A stretch of 64,000 nt of DNA. Origin: an uncultured Gammaproteobacteria bacterium (GTDB lineage: Bacteria > Pseudomonadota > Gammaproteobacteria > JAADHQ01). Under the pieces are notes generated by a model, which was not told the DNA's origin, did no database searches, and worked only from the letters and a program-made list of their open reading frames with translations. The position numbers and the translations under genes are program-made. Below are positions 46,376-56,262 of this stretch, one piece after another (position 1 is the first letter of the stretch; each line of letters opens with the position of its first letter). The DNA lies in the NCBI GenBank assembly GCA_947258655.1, contig CAMYJD010000007.1, forward strand, positions 1-64,000, written 5' to 3'.

Positions 46376-47596
46376 ATGGCAGAAAAAGCTATCAAACAGA
46401 ATGTTTTTCTTTGGGAAGGCTCTGACAAGCGCGGTGTCAAGGTCAAGGGCGAGAGCCAGGGTAGCAATCCCGCCATGATCAAGGCAGAACTGCGCAGACG
46501 CGGCATCGTACCGAAAAAGGTCCGCAAGAAATCTACACTGTTCAGCGCCAACACGGGTAAAAAAATCATACCCAGGGATATTGCCATATTCAGCCGCCAG
46601 TTGGCGACAATGATGTCTTCCGGTGTACCACTGGTACAGGCCTTCGAGATCATTGGCCGCGGTCATGATAATCCACGTATGCAGGAACTGTTACTGACCA
46701 TCAAGAACGATGTCGAGTCCGGTAATCCGTTGGCCGAATCACTGGCCAAGCACCCACTGCAATTCGATGAACTGTTCTGCAACCTGGTCAGGGCCGGTGA
46801 GCATGCCGGTATCCTCGAGACCCTGTTACACAAGATCGCGACCTACAAGGAAAAGACCGAGGCGATCAAGGCCAAGATCAAGAAGGCCCTGTTCTACCCG
46901 ACCGCCGTTATTGTCGTCGCCGCCATTGTTACGGCGATCCTGCTGATTTTCGTCGTACCCCAGTTCGAAGAACTGTTCAGCGGCTTCGGTGCCAGTCTGC
47001 CTGCCTTTACGCAGATGGTCATCGGCCTGTCGCAGTTTATGCAGAACTGGTGGTTTGTGGTGCTGATTGGCGTCATTGCCGTCATCTACGGATTTATTCA
47101 GCTAAAGCGGCGCTCGGTCAAGTTTGGCCATATGCTGGATAAGGCCGCTCTAAAGACCCCGATCGTCGGCGTGATCCTGAACAAGGCCGCGATAGCACGC
47201 TATGCCCGCACACTATCAACGATGTTTGCGGCCGGTGTGCCGCTGGTTGAAGCCATGGATTCCGTCGCCGGCGCAACCGGTAATATCGTCTACTCCGATG
47301 CGATCATACGCATACGTGATGAGGTCGCAACCGGCCGCCAGTTGAATGCGGCGATGAAGGATGCAGGGCTGTTCCCGAACATGGTCGTGCAAATGGTCGC
47401 GATCGGTGAGGAATCGGGTGCCCTCGATGACATGCTGGCCAAGGTCGCCGATTTCTATGAAGACGAGGTCGATAATGCCGTCGATTCACTGAGCAGTCTG
47501 CTCGAACCGCTGATCATGGCAGTCCTCGGCGTCCTGGTGGGTGGTCTGGTCATCGCGATGTACCTGCCTATCTTCAAGCTTGGTTCGGTTGTCTAG
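46376..47596 (+). CDS. pilC: Type IV pilus inner-membrane platform protein PilC
   Basis: A 406-residue protein of the GspF/PilC family with two cytoplasmic helical domains (IAIFSRQLATMMSSGVPL and ARYARTLSTMFAAGVPL) and three membrane helices. It couples PilB to pilin assembly. It is translationally close to pilB and followed by a strong stem-loop before pilD. Confidence 0.97.
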   Translation: MAEKAIKQNVFLWEGSDKRGVKVKGESQGSNPAMIKAELRRRGIVPKKVRKKSTLFSANTGKKIIPRDIAIFSRQLATMMSSGVPLVQAFEIIGRGHDNPRMQELLLTIKNDVESGNPLAESLAKHPLQFDELFCNLVRAGEHAGILETLLHKIATYKEKTEAIKAKIKKALFYPTAVIVVAAIVTAILLIFVVPQFEELFSGFGASLPAFTQMVIGLSQFMQNWWFVVLIGVIAVIYGFIQLKRRSVKFGHMLDKAALKTPIVGVILNKAAIARYARTLSTMFAAGVPLVEAMDSVAGATGNIVYSDAIIRIRDEVATGRQLNAAMKDAGLFPNMVVQMVAIGEESGALDDMLAKVADFYEDEVDNAVDSLSSLLEPLIMAVLGVLVGGLVIAMYLPIFKLGSVV

Positions 47597-47604
47597 ACAT
47601 CTCG

Positions 47605-47635
47605 CAACCGTGATACGCCCGGCGTATCACGGTTG
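47605..47635 (+). other. Strong stem-loop between pilC and pilD
   Basis: CAACCGTGATACGC and GCGTATCACGGTTG form a perfect 14-bp stem with a 3-base loop. No T-run follows, so it is not a classical terminator. It could stabilise the pilBC message, act as a processing site or attenuate pilD. Confidence 0.75.
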
Positions 47636-47648
47636 TCGTCAAACCTGA

Positions 47649-48530
47649 ATGTTGATCCTCGAATATCTGGGCTCCCATCCGCTTGCCTTTACCATCACCA
47701 GCCTGATTCTGGGTCTGATGGTCGGCAGTTTTCTGAATGTCGTCATCTATCGCCTGCCGGTCATGTTGCAGGCAGAGTGGCATAGCCAGTGCAAGGAATT
47801 TCTTGAACTTGACCAGGATGCGTCAGAACAAAACAAAAGATTCAACCTGGCCACACCAGCATCGACCTGCCCACACTGCGATCACAAGATAAAACCATGG
47901 GAAAATATCCCGGTATTCAGTTATCTGTTGTTACTGGGAAGATGCTCGCAGTGTAAAAACAGGATCTCGCTGCGCTACCCGTTGATCGAACTGCTGTGTG
48001 GCCTGATGACCGCCTTTATTGCCTGGCATTTCGGCTTTGGCCTGCAGACCCTGGCCGCCATGGTGTTGACCTGGTCGCTGATCGCACTATCAATGATCGA
48101 TTACGATACCAAGTTATTGCCTGACATCATTACCTTGCCGCTGCTGTGGCTGGGCCTATTGCTGAATATCAATGGTACATTTGCCAGCCTGGAAGACAGC
48201 GTCATCGGCGCTATGGCCGGCTACCTGTCTCTGTGGAGCATTTACCAGGTTCATCATTTACTGACCGGTAAGGAAGGCATGGGCTATGGTGACTTCAAAC
48301 TGCTGGCGCTATTCGGTGCCTGGCTGGGCTGGCAATCATTATTGATGATCGCGCTGCTGTCATCGGTAGTCGGCGCCATTGTTGGGATCAGCCTGATAAT
48401 CATCATGGGCAGGGACCGGCAATTACCTATTCCATTCGGCCCCTATCTCGCCATGGCAGGCTGGATCAGCCTCGTCTGGGGAGAAGCACTGTTACAGACC
48501 TATATGGGTTTTGCCGGTCTGAATGTGTAA
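47649..48530 (+). CDS. pilD: Prepilin peptidase and N-methyltransferase PilD
   Basis: A 293-residue membrane protease that cleaves prepilin leaders and methylates the new N-terminal Phe. The N-terminal domain has paired cysteines (CPHC, CSQC). The catalytic Asp residues lie in MIDYDTKLLPD and GYGDFKLLA. It would process both pilins in the window and any other type IV-like prepilin. Confidence 0.97.
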   Translation: MLILEYLGSHPLAFTITSLILGLMVGSFLNVVIYRLPVMLQAEWHSQCKEFLELDQDASEQNKRFNLATPASTCPHCDHKIKPWENIPVFSYLLLLGRCSQCKNRISLRYPLIELLCGLMTAFIAWHFGFGLQTLAAMVLTWSLIALSMIDYDTKLLPDIITLPLLWLGLLLNINGTFASLEDSVIGAMAGYLSLWSIYQVHHLLTGKEGMGYGDFKLLALFGAWLGWQSLLMIALLSSVVGAIVGISLIIIMGRDRQLPIPFGPYLAMAGWISLVWGEALLQTYMGFAGLNV

Positions 48531-48563
48531 CATAGATTAATAGCCTACTGGCAGAATAAACGT

Positions 48564-49166
48564 ATGCTTACTATTGGACTCACAGGCGGGATTGGTTGTG
48601 GTAAATCCATGGCTGCTACAATTTTTGCGGAATTACAGGTACCAGTCATTGACGCAGATACGATCGCCCATCAAATCGTCGCCCCCGGACAGCCAATATT
48701 GCAGCAGCTGTTCGAGCAATTTGGCAGCGAATTGAAGCAGAGCGATGGCTCGCTTGACCGTGCGGCGCTGCGTGCACGGGTATTCAGCGACAGTACCAGT
48801 CGCAAGCGACTCGAGGCCATTATGCACCCGGCCATCCGCGCGGAAATGCAACGTCAGCTACAGTCCATCGATGCGGACTACTGTATACTGGTCATTCCGC
48901 TCTTGCTGGAGAGCGGACAGCAGGATATGTGTGACCGCATCCTGGTCCTGGATTGCGTACAAAGCACGCAACGCGCCCGCGTCCTGCAACGTCCCGGCCT
49001 GACAGAGGAACAATTTAATGCCATCGTGCAGGCCCAATGTTCACGCCAGCAACGTCTGGACGCTGCAGATGATATAATTAACAATGATAGCGATGATATC
49101 AACTCGCTAAGGCAACAGATCCTTGCCCTGCATCGACAATATATAAAAATGAGTAAAAATGCCTGA
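48564..49166 (+). CDS. coaE: Dephospho-CoA kinase
   Basis: A 200-residue P-loop kinase that makes the last step of coenzyme A synthesis. The Walker A motif is GLTGGIGCGKS, and DADTIAHQIV and HPAIRAEM are typical. It follows pilD by 33 bases, the standard pilBCD-coaE order. Confidence 0.96.
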   Translation: MLTIGLTGGIGCGKSMAATIFAELQVPVIDADTIAHQIVAPGQPILQQLFEQFGSELKQSDGSLDRAALRARVFSDSTSRKRLEAIMHPAIRAEMQRQLQSIDADYCILVIPLLLESGQQDMCDRILVLDCVQSTQRARVLQRPGLTEEQFNAIVQAQCSRQQRLDAADDIINNDSDDINSLRQQILALHRQYIKMSKNA

Positions 49167-49250
49167 ATATTGCACCCATGTCATGCTATCTTTGCTAGCA
49201 TCTACATTGATGAAAACGCCAAACGGCCGCAATTCACGGATAGGCAAGAC

Positions 49251-50018
49251 GTGAGAAAGACAAGTTATGAACAGCCCCTGAACGAGCGTATCCGTGCGTT
49301 CCTGCGCCTGGAGTTCCTGTTTAAACAGGCCGACTACAGCCTCAATGGCACATCCACGTGGAACAGCCGTGCCGCACTGGAAACCATCATCGAGATACAT
49401 GACCTGGTCAGTCGCGTTGACCTGAAAACAGAGATACTGAAAGAACTGGAGCGGCATACCCAGAGCCTGAACCGCTTGCTCGAGAACCCCCAGGTTGACC
49501 CCAAGCGCCTCAACCAAGTATTACGGTCACTGGACTCGTTCAGCAACAAGCTATTCTCTGATAACCTGCCGTTTGGCCATGCCCTCAAACACAATGAATT
49601 TATCACCAGTATCCGTCAGCGCACGACCGTGCCGGGGGGCACCTGTGAAATGGATCTGCCCGGTTACCATTTCTGGCTACAGAAAAGCAGTGAGGAACGC
49701 ATCACTACGCTGACGAACTGGATCTCCGGCTTTGACACGATGCGCAAGGCCATTGAAATGATCCTGCAACTGATCCGTGACAGTGCCGTACCACGCTGGG
49801 AACTGGCCGAAAACGGCTTTTTTCAACGCAATCTGGATCCTGGCAATCCTTGCCAGATCCTGCGCATCAGCCTGCCGGCAGAACAGGATTGCTACCCGGA
49901 AATCAGCGGCGGCAAACACCGCTTTACGGTACGCTTCATGCGCCAGGAAAATGAGCAGACCCGTCCCAAACAGGTCAACCAGGACATTGAGTTTGAAATG
50001 TCCTGCTGCATGATCTAG
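49251..50018 (+). CDS. zapD: Cell division protein ZapD
   Basis: A 255-residue protein that cross-links FtsZ filaments. EQPLNERIRAFLRLEFLFKQ, ETIIEIHDLVSRVDLKTEIL and FDLPGYHFWL-like residues (MDLPGYHFWLQ), VPGGTCE and YPEISGGKHRFTVRFM match the family. I chose the GTG at 49251 because it gives the family N-terminus; an ATG at 49170 would add 27 residues of unlikely sequence. Confidence 0.93.
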   Translation: MRKTSYEQPLNERIRAFLRLEFLFKQADYSLNGTSTWNSRAALETIIEIHDLVSRVDLKTEILKELERHTQSLNRLLENPQVDPKRLNQVLRSLDSFSNKLFSDNLPFGHALKHNEFITSIRQRTTVPGGTCEMDLPGYHFWLQKSSEERITTLTNWISGFDTMRKAIEMILQLIRDSAVPRWELAENGFFQRNLDPGNPCQILRISLPAEQDCYPEISGGKHRFTVRFMRQENEQTRPKQVNQDIEFEMSCCMI

Positions 50019-50085
50019 CCCCCATTTCTCACGAATCCCGGATGCTGGCGAAGAGATTGTGCGTCTGAACGCCGCTCTGGAATAA

Positions 50086-50109
50086 AAGTGGTAGCCGTAG
50101 CTACCACTT
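50086..50109. terminator. Hairpin after zapD, possible terminator
   Basis: AAGTGGTAGC and GCTACCACTT form a perfect 10-bp stem with a CGTA loop. The minus-strand side is followed by CTTTTATT, so it would stop minus-strand transcripts better than zapD transcripts. Confidence 0.55.
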
Positions 50110-50277
50110 GCATGAAGAGCAAGTTCAGGCGTGCAAGATCGAGTCAGGGCCGGGATAAGCATTACTTGTAACAAACTGCTTTTTCACTGTGTTCCTTAAC
50201 AACACAATGTCCCGTTCCTGCATGCCTAATCACGCTGATCCTGTGAAAAATGCGGGCTAGCCTGTATACTATTGGCT

Positions 50278-50466
50278 ATGAAACACGATAGACAACACGG
50301 CACTGTCCATTGTCCGACCTGTAACAAACCGGTTGAGTGGAGCGCGGCATCGCGCTGGAAACCATTTTGCAGCAAACGTTGCAGCCTGATAGACCTCGGC
50401 GAATGGTTCGATGAAAAACCGCGCATCCCGGACACGGCAGAACAACCCGAACATGACGAGCACTGA
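50278..50466 (+). CDS. yacG: DNA gyrase inhibitor / zinc-ribbon protein YacG
   Basis: A 62-residue protein with four zinc cysteines, CPTC near residue 12 and CSKRC near residue 34, then the conserved [13 protein letters not shown]. YacG binds GyrB and blocks DNA binding. No good ribosome site precedes the ATG. The usual neighbours zapD and coaE are present. Confidence 0.92.
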   Translation: MKHDRQHGTVHCPTCNKPVEWSAASRWKPFCSKRCSLIDLGEWFDEKPRIPDTAEQPEHDEH

Positions 50467-50490
50467 TGGTCAGATCAGTAAAAACTGCTG

Positions 50491-50994
50491 TTACTTTACC
50501 AGTGTAAATCCGTAATCGGCCGTATAGATTTTTTTCTGTGCAATCACTTCAACGCGGGCAAGCCAGTCACTGCGTCCACTAGTGCAGATTGGCAGAATGA
50601 CCATGCCACTCCAGGCGCCCGTTTCGGTATTGAACTGCAGTTTTTGCTGCAAATCACCCATATCCATAGCCTGCATGCTAAAAATCAGCCTGACATCTAT
50701 GTGCTGCGGATTTTGCACACCATCGATTTGCACTTGCACGGGAAAGGCCTTTAATGCGCTGGGCCTGTCCTGCAATGCAAGCAACACATGAATGCCTTCC
50801 CTGCTAGCGCTGCAGGCAGATTGACTGATATCACAGGCAGCGTCGACGATCAGGCGATATTGTTCATAGACTTCATGATGCCGATCGCCGGCAAAATAGC
50901 CTTGACGCAGTTGCAGGAAAAATGCGATCAGTAACATTATCGACACGATCAGCAAGCTGCGCATATTGATAAAGCGCTGCCAGCGCACACTCAT
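50491..50994 (-). CDS. Hypothetical protein with one N-terminal membrane anchor
   Basis: A 167-residue protein I do not recognise. It has a membrane helix near residues 13-30 (LLIVSIMLLIAFFLQL) and a periplasmic domain with three cysteines (ACDISQSAC and LPICTSGRSDW). The MDMGDLQQKL and W-containing C-terminal part faintly resemble FixH-like domains. Its ATG overlaps the Nudix/ThiE gene stop (ATGA), so translation is coupled. The larger open frame continuing upstream runs into the overlapping gene and is not used. Confidence 0.75.
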   Translation of the reverse strand: MSVRWQRFINMRSLLIVSIMLLIAFFLQLRQGYFAGDRHHEVYEQYRLIVDAACDISQSACSASREGIHVLLALQDRPSALKAFPVQVQIDGVQNPQHIDVRLIFSMQAMDMGDLQQKLQFNTETGAWSGMVILPICTSGRSDWLARVEVIAQKKIYTADYGFTLVK

Positions 50995-51986
50995 GCTTGT
51001 CCACACCATAAAGAGCGAATAGCGGCAATGCCCTGGGCGCCATACAATTGGGCATTGCTGATATCGGCCTCGCCCAGACCTCCGAGGGCGTACGCAGGCA
51101 TCTGCGCGAGCTCGGTCAGTTGCCGACATTTATCCCAGCCAAGGGGTAGCGCACCTGGATGGCTGCGGGTGGCCTTAATTGGCGATACAACAATAAAATC
51201 AGCACCGATGCTGTTGGCCTGGCGTACCTCGGCAGAATCATGGCAGGATGCAGACAGGTAGACATCCGCGGGAACCGGTCTTTGCGCCAGGACGAGCAGG
51301 CGGGAACTGCTCAAATGCAGACCATCGGCCGGACAACGCTGAAACACCTCCTGCGTTCGGTTAAGTATCACGCGTGCGTCGTAACGATGCGCCAGTTCTA
51401 TGATTTGCCCGGCCATATCCATGTACTGGTCATCATCGACATCATTATCCCGGTACTGGATCAGGCGTATTCCGGATTGCAAACACACCTGCAGACTATC
51501 GATGAATGCAGCACCACGCGCGCTCCTGGCCGGGGTGATAAGATAACGATCGGGGAGTTGCACGGCATGAATAATGGGCAGGTTTGCGGCCGGCATCGGC
51601 CATTCATGCAGATCAGCGTGGTTGACCCACTGCACCGCCTGCCCTTCCCTACCGTAAGCTGTGCCATCATAGGCTTCTATCCGATGCACATCCAGCAGCA
51701 CCTTGCGCTCGGCATAATCATGGCGGATGCGGATCAACGGACGCATGCGGGTCACGCTTATCCCTACCTCCTCCTGCAGCTCACGCGTCAATGCATCAGC
51801 AACCTGTTCACCGGCCTCGACCTTGCCACCCGGGAATTCCCACAGGCCGCCCTGATGCACATGCCCGGGGCGCCGGGCCAACAGCACCTGCGTTCCATTG
51901 TCGATAACAGCCACGGCAACGTGAATTATTCCGGCTTCTGCAGACACGGTAGATATAACAGTCGACTCAGGTGCGGTATTCTGCAT
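50991..51986 (-). CDS. Nudix hydrolase fused to a thiamine-phosphate-synthase-like domain
   Basis: A 331-residue two-domain protein. The N-terminal MutT-like domain has a Nudix box GGKVEAGEQVADALTRELQEE and probably hydrolyses 8-oxo-dGTP. The C-terminal ThiE-like domain (YLITPARSARG, LIQYRDND, GLHLSSSRLL, PIKATRSHPG, ALGGLG) lacks the canonical phosphate-binding residues and may not make thiamine phosphate. The same fusion is known in other gammaproteobacteria. The ATG at 51986 lies inside the end of argJ (20-base overlap), so it is probably coupled. Confidence 0.9.
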   Translation of the reverse strand: MQNTAPESTVISTVSAEAGIIHVAVAVIDNGTQVLLARRPGHVHQGGLWEFPGGKVEAGEQVADALTRELQEEVGISVTRMRPLIRIRHDYAERKVLLDVHRIEAYDGTAYGREGQAVQWVNHADLHEWPMPAANLPIIHAVQLPDRYLITPARSARGAAFIDSLQVCLQSGIRLIQYRDNDVDDDQYMDMAGQIIELAHRYDARVILNRTQEVFQRCPADGLHLSSSRLLVLAQRPVPADVYLSASCHDSAEVRQANSIGADFIVVSPIKATRSHPGALPLGWDKCRQLTELAQMPAYALGGLGEADISNAQLYGAQGIAAIRSLWCGQA

Positions 51987-53181
51987 TGATCTTGACGTAG
52001 TCGTAGGACAGATCGGTTGTCCACACCGTCTCGCTAACCTGGCCACGGCCAAGACAGATACGAATCGTAATTTCTTCCTGTGCCATAACGGCCTGCCCCT
52101 GTTCCTCACTATAGGTGCCTGCGCGCCCACCGTTCTTTACGATGCAGACGTTATCAAGATAGATATCGATATCCTCGACCAACATATCACTGACACCGGC
52201 GCGGCCAACGGCTGCGAGAATACGCCCCCAGTTCGGGTCACTGGCAAAAAATGCCGTCTTGACCAATGGCGAATGGGCGACTGTATAGGCCACATCGAGA
52301 CATTCCTGCCGGTCCCTGCCCTGCTCGACCTGTACGCTGATAAATTTTGTTACCCCTTCACCATCGCGGATAATGCTCTGCGCCAGATGCAGGCACACAT
52401 CAGCGAGTGCATCAACAAACAGTTGCTGCTCCTGACTGTCACGACGAATCTGCACGCCACTCGTGGCAGTGGCCAGCAACATACAGGCATCGTTGGTCGA
52501 CGTATCGCCATCCACCGTGATGCGATTAAACGAGGTTTCTACTGCCTGTCCCAGGCACTCCTGCAACAAGCCCTGCTCGATATCGGCATCGGTCGCGATA
52601 AAGGCCAGCATCGTGGCCATATCAGGACGGATCATTCCCGAGCCCTTGGCAATACCGGTCAATGTGATTGATTTACCGGATAGTTCCAATCTGAGCGAAG
52701 CACCCTTGGCCACGGTATCCGTGGTCATAATCGCTTCCGCGGCACGAGACCATTGGTCTGTATGCAGCTCGCTGGCCAGCGCGGGTAATACTGCCTGGAT
52801 TTTTTCGGCCGCTAGGGATTCACCGATGACTCCGGTGGAAAAAGGCAACACCTGCTGTGGCTGACAGCCAAGCGCCTGTGCCGCGCTTGCACAGCATGCC
52901 AGTGCGGCCTGCATACCCTGTTCACCGGTACCGGCATTGGCGTTACCGGAATTGATCAACAATGCCCGGGTGCTGGCAGCAGACATATGTTGTTTGGCAA
53001 TAACAACCGGAGCGGCGCAAAAGGCATTTTGGGTAAAAACGCCGGCACAGGCCGAACCTTCATCACAGCTGATCAACACGACATCATTACGCCCCTGATA
53101 ACGCACACCCGCCTCGGTCACGGCAAGACGCACGCCGTCGACGGGATATAATGGGGGCAATTCTTTTGCACCGATGGCCAT
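51967..53181 (-). CDS. argJ: Bifunctional glutamate N-acetyltransferase / ornithine acetyltransferase ArgJ
   Basis: A 404-residue self-cleaving enzyme of arginine synthesis. The cleavage site is the Thr in KGSGMIRPDMATMLAFIATDAD, with the Thr as the new N-terminus and nucleophile. GVFTQNAFCAAPV, GNANAGTG and DPNWGRIL are typical. It recycles the acetyl group from acetyl-ornithine to glutamate. The ATG at 53181 lies five bases after AGGTGA; a GTG at 53190 is less likely. Confidence 0.96.
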   Translation of the reverse strand: MAIGAKELPPLYPVDGVRLAVTEAGVRYQGRNDVVLISCDEGSACAGVFTQNAFCAAPVVIAKQHMSAASTRALLINSGNANAGTGEQGMQAALACCASAAQALGCQPQQVLPFSTGVIGESLAAEKIQAVLPALASELHTDQWSRAAEAIMTTDTVAKGASLRLELSGKSITLTGIAKGSGMIRPDMATMLAFIATDADIEQGLLQECLGQAVETSFNRITVDGDTSTNDACMLLATATSGVQIRRDSQEQQLFVDALADVCLHLAQSIIRDGEGVTKFISVQVEQGRDRQECLDVAYTVAHSPLVKTAFFASDPNWGRILAAVGRAGVSDMLVEDIDIYLDNVCIVKNGGRAGTYSEEQGQAVMAQEEITIRICLGRGQVSETVWTTDLSYDYVKINAEYRT

Positions 53182-53306
53182 GTGATTCACCTGATCAGAT
53201 AATCAATATTAATAAAAAACCTAGATTAACCTCAAAATGCCTTCCAGGCCAGCCTGACAGCCAGGTTATTGCATTCAGTAGGTAGATTTTTGACAGATTT
53301 ACAGGC

Positions 53307-53342
53307 AAAAAAAAACAGCAATCCGGAGATTGCTGTTTTTCT
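53307..53342 (-). terminator. Rho-independent terminator of secA
   Basis: AACAGCAATC and GATTGCTGTT form a perfect 10-bp stem with a CGGA loop, followed on the minus strand by at least eight T. It lies just after secA and before argJ, so these are separate transcription units. Confidence 0.95.
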
Positions 53343-53357
53343 CATATCAGACCTCAC

Positions 53358-56060
53358 TCAGGTGAGCTTGCCGTGACACTGTTTGTATTTTTTGCCCGAA
53401 CCACAGGGACAGGGTTCATTACGCCCGATCTTTTCCCCATTGCGTACAAACGGCTTTTCCTGTTCGAGCGGCTCTTCCTCTGCCTCGTCGGCAGTTGCTG
53501 CGGGTGCGGCCGCATGTTCAAACTGCATCGGCGCATGACTGCGACGCTGTTCTTCTACGGCCTCGACATCCTCTTCGGCGCTGACCTTGACCTTGGATAA
53601 TACCGTGACTACGTCATACTTGATGCGCTCCAGCAGGTCCGTGAACATCTCGAAGGCCTCGCGCTTGTATTCCTGCTTCGGATTCTTCTGTGCATAACCG
53701 CGCAGGTGTATGCCCTGGCGCAGGTAATCCATCGCTGCCAGGTGTTCCTTCCACATCGAATCCAGCACCTGTAACATGATTGCCTTTTCGAAGTGACGTA
53801 ATACCCCGGCACCGGCCTGCGCCTCCTTTTCGTCATACTGTTTTTCAAGCTCAGCAACGATACGTTCCCGCAATGGTTCTTCATGCAGGTCTTCATCTTC
53901 ATCGAGCCAATGCTGGATATCCAGCTTCAGGTCGAATTCACGTTCGAGCGCTTCGGTCAGCCCGGGAACATCCCATTGCTCATCCAGGCTGCCGGGTGGA
54001 ATATAGCCATTGATAACATCATTGGCGACATCGACGCGAATGGCCCTGATCGTGTCTGAAATATCATCGGTCGCCATCAGTTCATTACGTTGCTCATAGA
54101 TGACCTTGCGCTGGTCATTGGCCACGTCATCGAATTCAAGCAGGTTCTTGCGGATGTCGAAGTTGTAGGTCTCTACCTTGCGTTGGGCATTGGCAATGGC
54201 CTTGCTGACCCAGGGATGTTCGATGGACTCGCCTTGTTCCATGCCCAGTTTCTGCATCAGACCTCCGACTCGCTCCGAAGCGAATATGCGCATCAGATTA
54301 TCTTCCAGGGACAGGTAAAACCGCGATGAGCCGGCATCACCCTGACGACCGGAGCGACCGCGTAATTGATTATCGATACGACGTGATTCATGCCGTTCGG
54401 TACCGATAATATGCAGGCCTCCCTGCTCAAGTACCTTGTCATGTCGCTGTTGCCAGGTCTCGTGCATTGCCTGCTCGCGCGCGGCATCAAGGTTGCCGGC
54501 CTGCTGCAACTCGACCTCGAGGTTACCGCCAAGGACTATGTCGGTACCGCGGCCGGCCATATTGGTTGCAATCGTAACCGCTGATGAACGCCCAGCCTGG
54601 GCGACGATCTCGGCCTCGCGTGCGTGTTGCTTCGCGTTCAGGACCTCGTGCTTGATCTTGGCCTTGTTTAACAAGTCCGAAATGTATTCCGATACCTCGA
54701 TCGATGTGGTACCAACCAGTACCGGCTGGCCGCGTTCGACACAATCCTTGATATCTTCGACAATAGCGACATATTTGTCCTCCTGGGTCAGATACACCTG
54801 GTCGGCATGATCCTTACGCACCATCGGCCTGTGCGTCGGAATGACGATAACCTCAAGTCCGTAGATGGACTGGAACTCGAAGGCCTCGGTGTCGGCGGTA
54901 CCGGTCATGCCTGATAACTTATTATACAAACGGAAATAATTCTGGAATGTGATCGAGGCCAGGGTCTGATTCTCACTCTGCACCTTGACGAGCTCCTTGG
55001 CCTCGACGGCCTGGTGCAGTCCATCAGACCAGCGTCGCCCGGCCAGGGTGCGGCCGGTAAATTCATCGACGATAACGACCTCGCCATTCCTGACAATATA
55101 ATCGACATCCTTTTCAAACAGCACATGCGCGCGGATCGCAGCGTTGACATGATGCATCAACATGATATTACCCGCATCATACAGGCTTTCGTTTTCCTGC
55201 AGCAGGCCTTCGCTGGTCAACAGCTCCTCGATGTGCTGATGTCCGGATTCGGTCAGGTAAACCTGCTTGGCCTTTTCATCGACACTAAAATCACCCGGAC
55301 CGTCTTCCTCTTGCTGGCGTTGTAACTGCGGAATCAGTTTGTTGATGCGATTATAGATCTCCGGGTTCTCTTCGGTAGGGCCGGAGATAATCAACGGTGT
55401 CCTCGCCTCGTCGATCAGAATGGAATCCACTTCATCAACAACGGCGAAGTTCAGTTCGCGCTGCACCTTTTCCTCGCTACTGAACGCCATATTGTCACGT
55501 AGATAATCGAAACCGAATTCATTATTGGTTCCATAGGTAATATCTGCTGCATAGGCTGCCTGTCTGTCAGCATGCTTCATATCATTGACGATGACACCGG
55601 TACTGAGACCGAGGAAACCGTATAAGCGCCCCATCCACTCGGCATCTCGCCGGGCGAGGTAGTCATTGACAGTAACGACATGCACGCCATTGCTACTCAG
55701 TGCATTCAGATAGGTCGCCAAAGTCGCGACCAGGGTCTTGCCTTCACCGGTGCGCATCTCGGCAATCTTACCCTGATGGAGAACCATACCGCCGATCATT
55801 TGTTCATCAAAATGACGCATATTGAGGATGCGCTTGCCGGCCTCACGGCACACGGCAAAGGCCTCAGGCAGCAAGTCATCCAGTGAATCGCCCTGCTGGT
55901 AACGCTGACGAAATTCATCTGTCTTAGCCCGCAACTCATCGTCACTCAGACCGCTGAGGCTGTCTTCCAGTTCGTTGATGGCACGAACAGTTTTACTGAT
56001 TTTTTTCAGGTAGCGATCATTGCGACTACCGAACATTTTTCTGAATACTTTGGCAACCAT
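53358..56060 (-). CDS. secA: Preprotein translocase ATPase SecA
   Basis: A 900-residue motor of Sec secretion. Walker A is MRTGEGKTL near residue 104, [15 protein letters not shown] is the DEAD-type site, and the NBD2 and helical wing regions follow. The C-terminal zinc motif [14 protein letters not shown] binds SecB. SecA is not accompanied by secM. The intervening region upstream (56061-56262) holds the promoter and the M23 gene terminator. Confidence 0.98.
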   Translation of the reverse strand: MVAKVFRKMFGSRNDRYLKKISKTVRAINELEDSLSGLSDDELRAKTDEFRQRYQQGDSLDDLLPEAFAVCREAGKRILNMRHFDEQMIGGMVLHQGKIAEMRTGEGKTLVATLATYLNALSSNGVHVVTVNDYLARRDAEWMGRLYGFLGLSTGVIVNDMKHADRQAAYAADITYGTNNEFGFDYLRDNMAFSSEEKVQRELNFAVVDEVDSILIDEARTPLIISGPTEENPEIYNRINKLIPQLQRQQEEDGPGDFSVDEKAKQVYLTESGHQHIEELLTSEGLLQENESLYDAGNIMLMHHVNAAIRAHVLFEKDVDYIVRNGEVVIVDEFTGRTLAGRRWSDGLHQAVEAKELVKVQSENQTLASITFQNYFRLYNKLSGMTGTADTEAFEFQSIYGLEVIVIPTHRPMVRKDHADQVYLTQEDKYVAIVEDIKDCVERGQPVLVGTTSIEVSEYISDLLNKAKIKHEVLNAKQHAREAEIVAQAGRSSAVTIATNMAGRGTDIVLGGNLEVELQQAGNLDAAREQAMHETWQQRHDKVLEQGGLHIIGTERHESRRIDNQLRGRSGRQGDAGSSRFYLSLEDNLMRIFASERVGGLMQKLGMEQGESIEHPWVSKAIANAQRKVETYNFDIRKNLLEFDDVANDQRKVIYEQRNELMATDDISDTIRAIRVDVANDVINGYIPPGSLDEQWDVPGLTEALEREFDLKLDIQHWLDEDEDLHEEPLRERIVAELEKQYDEKEAQAGAGVLRHFEKAIMLQVLDSMWKEHLAAMDYLRQGIHLRGYAQKNPKQEYKREAFEMFTDLLERIKYDVVTVLSKVKVSAEEDVEAVEEQRRSHAPMQFEHAAAPAATADEAEEEPLEQEKPFVRNGEKIGRNEPCPCGSGKKYKQCHGKLT

Positions 56061-56213
56061 GGTCTGATGAATTTAATTGTATGTGTTGTAAAATGAGTGC
56101 GTAATCATAACTGATTTACAGCATTTTCTCATGCCTAAAAGCATATACTCCTGAAATCCGACCCATAATCAGGAGGAATGTTCAAAATAACCGTGCTGGG
56201 AGGATATGTATAA

Positions 56214-56240
56214 TAAAAATACCCCTGCCGGGGTATTCTT
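56214..56240 (-). terminator. Rho-independent terminator of the M23 peptidase gene
   Basis: AATACCCC and GGGGTATT form a perfect 8-bp stem around TGCC, followed on the minus strand by a T-rich tract. It lies 23 bases after the stop at 56263. Confidence 0.9.
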
Positions 56241-56262
56241 CAATCTGGGTTGACACACGTAT

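Noticed and set aside
50491-51129. Longer version of the hypothetical protein gene
   Set aside because: The extra 45 residues come from the overlapping Nudix/ThiE gene in another frame, have biased composition, and the ATG at 50994 forms a normal ATGA junction.
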